From positions 1-64,000 of the forward strand of contig MEIF01000003.1 of NCBI GenBank assembly GCA_001750645.1: a DNA stretch of 64,000 nt, in the 5' to 3' direction. Both the position numbers and the translations under genes were made by a program. The DNA comes from Gammaproteobacteria bacterium AqS3 (GTDB lineage Bacteria; Pseudomonadota; Gammaproteobacteria; MEIF01; AqS3). The notes below the pieces were generated by a model that worked only from the letters and a program-made list of their open reading frames with translations, did not search any database and was not told the origin of the DNA. Positions 28,301-37,300 of this stretch are shown here, one piece after another; positions within the stretch are counted from its first letter, which is position 1; each line of letters opens with the position of its first letter.

Positions 28301-31300
28301 TAAAGCTTCCGGCCGAGCCGCCCTCGACCAGGGCCAGGGTTCTCGGCGACAGCACAAACCCGCTGTCGTCGTCATCCACGACCGACACCGTGTAGGTGTA
28401 GCTGATGAACCTATTAGAGGACTTCTCAGGAGGAGGCGGCGTGGAACCGTCATCTTTGGGTGCAGGGTAAGTGAGGCTGTAACCATCCAACTTAATCTCA
28501 ACCCGCTCGTCATCCATATCCGCATCCTCAACCGATGCGACGGTGACGGTCTGGGCGGTGCTCCAATTCGTGCTGGTAAAAATCAGATTGGCCGGCGAAA
28601 CCGTGGCTATTGCGGTGTCATCGCTGGTCAGATCAATCTGCACAGCCCGCAGCGAACTGCTGTAAGTCCTGGTCAGCTTGATATCAAAAGTGCCGGGCGT
28701 TCCCCCCTCGGTCACCTGCAGCGAGGGCTTGGACAGATTGAAGCCGATCGCCCGCAGATCCCGCGGCGCCGCCTCAAGCGTCACTGTCACCGTGCGCGAC
28801 ATTTTGTATTGGTCAACTGCACCCTGACTGACCGGAATGCGGCTTTGGCCATTCAGGATGACATCGACCGTCGTTTCAGTCGTGCTGGTCGATGAGGTGA
28901 CCGTGACGGCCTGGGGGGTCTCCCAGTTGCTCGAGTTAAACGTCAGGATCCTCGGCGTGGCCGTCGCGATTTTGAAATCCTCGCTGCTCATGTTCGGTAT
29001 GACTTGGACATCGCTGCCGGGCTGGGCGGAGAGTGCAACCATAATGACGTTGCTCTGACTCCCTGCGGTCACAACCAAGTGGGGTCTGTCCAGAGCCAAT
29101 TCCGTTGACGTCGCATTCGAGTTGTCTCGCGTGACTTCAACCGAGAAGACCCGCGTCGCCCGGTACTGATCCGCACCCGTGACGGCGGGTGTGGTGGCGG
29201 ATTGCAGAGTGACATCAAAATTTTCTGTCGCCGGCCTTCTGGTGTCGGTAAACGGGGTGATGGTCACCGTCTGTACCGTGTTGTAGTTGCCCGGGATAAA
29301 GTTCAGCGTGGTCTTGTCGAGTGTCAGAACGCTTGACAGCGTGACTCTGACATTTTGGGTGGGCGCGGTGCTCAAGCTCACATCAAAGGTGTTGGCCGCA
29401 GTCCCCGCTGCCACGACAATGAAATCTGAGGCCGCGCCCCTGTCGATTTCCTTGACGCCGGTCTGGGTTTCCTTGTAGTTGGTCTCAAGCACATGCAGAC
29501 GCACTTTCGCGGGCTTGATGTCGGTGTGATCTCCGCCCTCGGCCGTGATGTAGAGCGTGGTGCGCTCCTCATACAGATTGTCGTCCTGGGGAGCGCTCAC
29601 CTCAACCGTCTGTGCAGTGTCCCAGTTGTCGTCGGTAAATTGCAGAATGACGTCATCCTGATTGCTGCCGGCCGTGTCGCTGGTGGAAGTCAGCCCGAAA
29701 TAGCCGCCGCCGGGGCCGACGCGGACATTAATGGTCGAGGACTGTCTCTGTCCGGCCGAGGGCTGCTGTGACAGCCTGAGGCTGAAGGATGCCGTCCCCC
29801 CCTCGTTCAGCAGCAGCGATGTATCCGAGACCAGAATCCCCCTGCCATCGTCGTCCGTCACGGTCACTGTGACCTCCCCGTACTGATGGTCATAGTTCGC
29901 TCCGGAGGCCGAGAGATTGACATAGAACTGCTCATCCTTAGCGTCGTCATCTGCATTGGGCATGACGGCCACAGTGCGCGCGGTATTCCAGTTGACCTTG
30001 GTGAATTTCAGCGTGCTCTGGTTGCCCGCCCGGGTCGTGTCGGTGTCAAGCGTTGCATCAACGGTGCCGCCGAAAAAGGCCTCGAAACTGGGCGTCACGG
30101 TGACGGTGCCGGTCGGCTGGCTGCCCAGCTTGACCGTGAAGGTCCCGGCCACCCCCTCGACCGTCGTCAGTTCTGTCTTGGACAGCACCAGTTCGACCTT
30201 GTCATTGTCCTGGGTGGTCACGACCAGAGACCTCGAGAAGCTGTAATCGGTGCCCGCCACCGACATCGAAATCACGACCCGCTCATTGGCTGCATCGCCG
30301 TCTTCGACCGCCTGGAAGCTCAGCGTCTGATCGGTGCTCCAGTTGCTGGTGGTGAACGTCAACTCCCCTGAGGCCGGATCGGTGATCGCCACCGCACTGG
30401 GATCCGAGCTCATCGCCGCCACAGTGACATCACTCTCAGGCTGACTGGCCAGTCGAATATCGACCATATAGGTCTGACCCTCGGACAACGCGCGCTCATA
30501 GCTGCCGATGGTCAGAGCGAGGGCGCCGTTGTCCGTCACCGAGACCACCACGCTGTCTTCCACCCCGTAGAGGCCGTAGCCGCCGCCGGTTGCGCTCATG
30601 CTGATCGTGGCGGTCTCATCGTCGCTGTCAGAATCCAGGGCCGCCTTGACGTATACGTTCTGTGCGACATTCCAGCTGGACTGTAAGAAATTCAGCGTGG
30701 TCTGATTGCCGTCGGCATCCCTGTCGGTGTCCAGCGTCACCTTGGTATTGCTCGGCTGCATCAGCGTCACGGTCACATCGCCGAGGGGTCGAGCCCCCAG
30801 GGCGACCGTGAATGAGCCGGTGCCCCCCTCGTTCAATGACAGTGCGTCGTCAGAGAAGTCCAGGAAGTAGGAATCATCGTCGGCAACCGAAACCGACACG
30901 GATGCAGCCAGGCCGTCGTAATCGTCGTCGCCTGAAGCGGTGAGACTGATTGTCACTTTTTCATTGTCAAAGTCGTCGTCCTCGGCTGCGGTCACGCTGA
31001 CTGTCTGTGCGGTATTCCAGCTGGATGAGTCAAACGTCAGACTCGCCGGCGAAACCCGGGCGATGCCGATATCCCTGCTGAGCACGCCCACGGTGACCGT
31101 ATCGGTCGGAGGGGAGGACAGCTCGACCGTGAAGGTTCCCGCAGAGCCCCCTTCATTGATCGAGACACTGGTGGCGGACAGCAGCAGAACTGGCTCATCT
31201 TCGTCAATCACCCTGACATTGACGGTGGCCATCTTGCCGCTGTAGTCGGAGGTCCCCGAGGCGGTGAGCGTGACGCTGGAATCGTCATTCACCGAATCAA

Positions 31301-34300
31301 GGTCCTCGCCGGCAGTGACCGTCACGGTTTGAGTGTCACTCCAGTTGTCGTTGTCAAAAGTCAACTGGGGCTTGTCGACGCTGAGGTCGCCGCCCGAGTC
31401 GGGTGCAACCGCCACGATAATCGTATTGCCCGCACCCGGCGCCGATGTCAGCCGAACTGCAAAAGTCTTCGCTTCGCCCTCCCGGATCGTCAGTGCTGCT
31501 GACGACAGAGAGAGGCTGTTTGGGATGTCCGCATCAGTGATGTTTACCGTCACCGTCTTGCTCTGCCAAGAGACGCCGGCTCCACCACCACTGGCAACCC
31601 TGAAGGTCACCTGCGCTGTCTCATCGTCCATGTCAAGATCGTCAAAATCCCGCACAGTTTCTATCACGACATTTTGGTAGGAATCCCAATCGGCGGGATC
31701 AATTCGCCGCTGCAGAGTATCGCCGGAGCCCGGAGCCCCTCGGATCCTGATGCTTTCGTCGCTGGTTGAAATCTCCATGACGACTGTTGTTGCACCTGCA
31801 GGAGGCTGGGCGGAAAGCTTGAACCTGATGGTGCCATTTTCCCCCTCTTTTATGGTCAGGGAAGAAGCCGGATTGGTCACAATACCGAGCGGACCGCCGG
31901 TGTCCTCAATGGTGACCGAATAATCCAGCGTTTGGCCGTCGTAGCCGCCCCCGGTGGCGGTGACTCTGACAACCGCCGAATCTTCACTGAAGTTGATATC
32001 AGGCAAAGTAAACACTTTGATCGCCTTGGGCGCGCGCCAACTATAGGATCGGATGCTTACCGTGTTCTGATTGCCCGAGGTATTGAGATCAGCGTCAAAC
32101 TCGAGAATTTTGTTGGCGGGGGAAACCTGAGTCACCGTCAGAGTGACCGTGCCGCTCGGACGCCTGCTCAGCCGAACGCCCAATGTGCCCGAATCTGCCA
32201 CCTCTTTCCCCTGCTCTGTGACAGTCTCGGACAGATTCAGATGCTTTGCCGCCGTCGACGGGGAATGTCTCAGGTAGGAAGGTATCCGATCATCGTCGGC
32301 CACGCTCACCTGCACAGTGCCGCCGGCGCTGTCATAACCGCCGCCCGAGACAGAGAGGGTGATGTCCACGTCCTCATTATTGCTATCCGCATCATCCACC
32401 GGTGTGACTTTCACCTTCTGCGGGTTGTTGTAATTTGATGTGGTGAAGGTCAGCTGCGAAGAGTCTACTGTGGCAGCCCCAGTGTCATCGCTTGCCAGAT
32501 CGACCGTCACATTGCCGGTCGGCTGCCTCGTCAGCCTCACCGTAAAGGTGCCATAACCACCGCCCTCATCCAGCGACAGGCTATTCGCAGAGACCTTCAG
32601 ACCAAGGCTATTGTCATCGTCCACGCTCACCGCCACACTGCCGCCGACATTGTTATAACCGCCGCCCGAGGCAGAGAGAGTGATGTCCACGTCCTCATCA
32701 TTGATATCCGCATCAACCTCCGGCGTGACGGTCACCGTCTGCACCGTGTCGTAATTCGCCTGAGTAAAGATCAGCTGCGCAGGGGATACTGTGGCAGCCC
32801 CAGTGTCATCGCTTGCCAGATCGACCGTCACATTGCCGGTCGGCGACATCATCAACCTCACCGTAAAGGTGCCGTCTGCGCCGTCCTCCTCCAGCCACAG
32901 ACTGTTCACAGAGAGTTCCAGGCCAAGGCCACTGTTGTCGTCCACGCTCACCTGCACAGTGCCGCCGGCATCGTCATAACCGCCGCCCGAGACAGAGAGG
33001 GTGATGTCCACGGCCTCATCATTGATATCCGTATCATCCACCGGTGCGACGGTCACCGTCCGCACCGTTTCGTAATTCGCCTGAGTAAAGATCAGCTGCG
33101 AAGGGGATACTGTGGCAGCCCCAGTGTCATCGCTTGCCAGATCGACCGTCACATTGCCGGTCGGCTGCCTCGTCAGCTTCACCGTAAAGGTGCCATCATC
33201 ACCGCCCTCATCCAGCCACAGGCTATTCGCAGAGAGCTTCAGACCAAGGCTATTGTCGTCATCCACGCTCACCGCCACACTGCCGCCGACATCGTCATAA
33301 CCGCCGCCCGAGGCAGAGAGGGTGATGTCCAGGTTCTCATCCCTGAGATCCGCATCATTCACCGGTGAGACGGTCACCGTCTGCACCATGCTGTAATTCG
33401 CCTGAGTAAAGGTCAGCAGCTCAGGGGATACTGTGGCAGCCCCAGTGTCATCGCTTGCCAGATCGACCGTCACATTGCCGGTCGGCAGCCTCGGCAGCCT
33501 CACCGTAAAGGTGCCGTCCACGCCGGAGCTCTCAATCAGTGCCAGGCTGTTCACAGAGAGTTCCAGACCAAGGGCACTGTTGTCGTCCACGCTCACCGCC
33601 ACACTGTCGTCGACATCGTCATAACCGCCGCCCGAGGCCAAGAGGGTGATTTCCAAGCTCTCATCATCGAGATCTCCATCATGCACCGGTGTGACGGTCA
33701 CCGTCTGAGCCATGTCGTAATTTGACCGGGTGAAAGTCAGCTGAGATGGAGACACTGTGGCCGCATCATCGTCCTCACTCGCCAAGTCAACGGTCACATT
33801 GCCGAGCGGCTGAATCGCTAGCCTCACCGTAAAGATGCCGTCTACGCCGGATCCCTCAATCAGTTCCAAGCTGTTCGCAGAGAGCTCCAGAGCACCGGCA
33901 TCGTCGTCGCCCACGCTCACCGCCACGCTGCCGCTGACATCGTCATAACCGCCGCCCGAGGCGGAGAGGGTGATGTCAACGTTCTCATCCCTGAGATCTG
34001 CATCATCCATAGGCGTGACGGTCACCGTCCGGTTGGTGTCGTAATTTGATGCGGTGAAATTCAGGGTGGATGGGGAGATCGTCACGGCATCCCCGTGGTT
34101 GCCCTCCACTGCAACTGTTACCCTGCCAGTTGGCGTGGCCGCGAGTTTCACCTCAAAGGTCCCCGCAGCACCGCCCTCGCTCAGCTGCAGACTTGTAGCG
34201 GAGAAATCCAGAGATCCGGTGTCATCGTCATCCACCGACACCGACACCGACAGGTTGCCGAACATTCTGTCCAAGTCAGTCTGTGAAAGGCCACCGCCCG

Positions 34301-37300
34301 ATACGGAAAAGGAGATGTTTACGTTCTCATTTGCGAAATCGCCATCGTCCACCGGGGTGACAGTGACCGTCTGCGGCCTGTCGTAATTTGATGCGGTAAA
34401 GGTCAGCGAGGCGGAGGGAACTGTGGCTGCACCCGCATCGCTGCTGGTCAGCGAAACCGTCACATCTGCACTCGGCTGACTGTCCAGCACCACCGTAAAT
34501 GTGTTGGGACTGCCTCCCTCATTGATCGACAGGCTGGTCTCGGAGAGCACCACATCAAACCTGTCATCATCAATCACCGTCACCGGAAGCTTGACGGGCC
34601 TGCCGTTGAAACCAGCAAGGTTAGTGTTGTTAATGTTGCTGGTATCTACATTCGAGGACAAGGTGATCTCCACGCTGTCATCCAAGCGATCGCTGTCATC
34701 CACCGGGGTGATGGTCACCGTCTGAGGCGCATCGAAGTTCGAATTGTCAAAGGTCAGCGAGGCGGGGGAGACTGTGGCGATATCCGTGTCGCCGCTTGTC
34801 AGCGAAACCGTCGCATCTCCAAACTGAATCGATTGATTCATTGCCACCGTGAAGGTTGCGGAGCTGCCGCCCTCCGTCAGCGACAGACTGGACTTGGAGA
34901 GCTTCAGACCGAGCTGGTCATCGTCATCCACTGTCACCGCAACCGTTTCAGTGGCGCCGCTGTGACGACCCCCCGATACAGACATGTAGATAGTCACGCG
35001 CTCATCCATGATGTCTTCATCAATTACCGGAGTGACAGTGAATTTTCGGTGGTCGGTTTCTTCGTCCGAGCCGTAGACCATCGAAGACGGTGTGACTCTG
35101 ACGGCTCCCTCGTCGCTGCTTCTCAGCGATATGACTGTATTCGGATCCGGATCTCCCCCCAACGTCCAAGTGACATCAGTACCCCAAGTATTCTCGATCA
35201 GGGAGACTTGCTTCGTTGTCGGGTTGTGGATGGTGAAACGTCCATCTTGGACATCGTTATCCTCGGTTATCACACTCACCCTGCCCGTGACATCGTCATA
35301 ACCGCCGCCCGATGCGGAAATATCGATGTTCACGTTCTCACCGCTGGAATTCCAATCCTCTATGGCAGCGACGGTCACCGTCTGCTCCGTATCGTAATTT
35401 GATGTGGTGAATGTCAGCGAGGACGGGGAGGCCGTGACGCTGCTCGTGTCAGAACTCACCAGCGAAACTGTCACGCTACCACTCGGCGGCTGCCTCAGCT
35501 TGACTGTGAAGCTATCGGTATTTCGCTCGGCCACCGTCAGCTTGGTTGCGGAGAGCTCAAAGATAGCAGCGTCGTTGTCAACCACCGACACGGCCACCTC
35601 GCCCGTGACATCGTTGTAATTGCTCCCCGATGCGGAGACGGTGGAGAGGGCGATGTTCACGTTCTCACTGTCAAGATCCGCATCGTCCACCGCAGTGACG
35701 GTCACCGCCTGCGTCGTGTCGTAATTTGATGTGCTGAAGGTCAGCGAGGACGGGGAGACCGTGACGCTGCTCGTGTCAGCACTCGTCAGCGAAACCGTCA
35801 CATTCTGGCTCGGTGTCACCCTCAATTTCACACTGAAAGTGCCGGCTGTCTCCTCAGTCACCCTCAAACGGGTTCTGGAGATATCAAGGACGGGAATGTC
35901 GTCGTCGGTCACCGACACGGCCACTCTGCCGGTGGCGTCGTCGTAATTGCCGCCCGATGCAAGGAAGCTGATGTTCACGTCTTCATCATCAGAATCGCCG
36001 TCGTCTATCGCGGTGACGGTGACTGTCTGCGGCTGACGGTAGTTCGATGGGGTGAACTTCATTTCAGACGGGGAGACCCTGATGCTGCTCATGTCAGAGC
36101 TCAACAGCAAGACCTCCACATCCGATTGCGGCTGCTGTTCATTCAATGTCACCGTAAAGGTTGCGGTGCCCCGCTCAGTCAGCATCAGGCTGGTTGAGGA
36201 GAAATCAAAGCCGGTGCTGACATCGACCACCGACACCGCCACTGTGCCCGTGAAATAACTCCCGATGCCCAATGCAACGAGGTTGATGTTGGCGTTCTCG
36301 CTGTAACTGTCACTGTCCTCAATCGCGGTGACAGTCACTGTCTGTGTCGTGTTGTAGTTGTTCCGGGTGAAGGTCAGCGAGGACGGGGAGACCGTGACAT
36401 TGCTCGTGTCAGAACTCACCAGTGAAACCGTTACGTCAGAGCTCAGGGCTCCGGGCCTGGTAGAGCCGCCGCCAATGATCGGCACGGTGGTGGGCGACGG
36501 CGGCAGCGGCGGCTGGGTATTCAGCTTCACTGTGAAAGTCCCGGTGGCCCCTTCGTTGATGCTCAGGCTGGTCGAGGACAAATCGAGGCCACGGTCGTCA
36601 TCATCCTCAACCGCAACCGCGACACTGCCAGTGACGCTGCCATAACCGCCGCCCGACGAGGTCAGAGAGATGCGCAAGCTCCTGTCACCAGGATTGTCAT
36701 CCTGCACCGGGGTGACTGTGACCGTCTGAGCCGTGTCGTAGTTTGACGGGGTGAAGGTCAGCGAGGCTGGCGATACTGTGGCCGCTCTCGAATTGCCGCT
36801 TGCCAGCGAAACCGTCACATTCGCAGTCGGTAGGGTCGCCAATGCCACGGTAAAGTTGCCGGCGCTGCCGCCCTCAGTCAACGACAGATTGACTGAGGAG
36901 AGAGCAAAACCCAAATCACCCACGCTCACCGACACGCTGCCGGTAGCTTGGTTATAGCCGCCTCCGGTTGCTGAGAGATTGATGCTCGCAGTCTCATCTC
37001 CTGAATTCGCAGCCTTCGTGGTGGCGACGGTTGCCGTCTGAAAGCGACCGTAATTCAACGGGGTGAATGTCATCGAGGCGGGGGAGACCGTGACAACGCT
37101 GGTGTCGCTGCTTACCAGCGAAACGGTCACATTCCCGCTCGGTCTCGCCTGCAGCCCGACCCTGAAGGTGTTGGGATGGCCGGCCTTGCGCAGCAGCACA
37201 GAGGTCGTGGGGAGCTCAAGCTTCCTCAGCTCGTCGTCATTCACTGATACCGTCACGCTGCCGGTGACATCGTCGTAACCGCCGTCCGATGCGGTAAAGA

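Noticed and set aside
32470-33486. Regularly spaced identical segments as a CRISPR array
   Set aside because: Spacing is 321 bp, the spacers are coding and similar to each other, and the reading frame is continuous; they are protein repeats.
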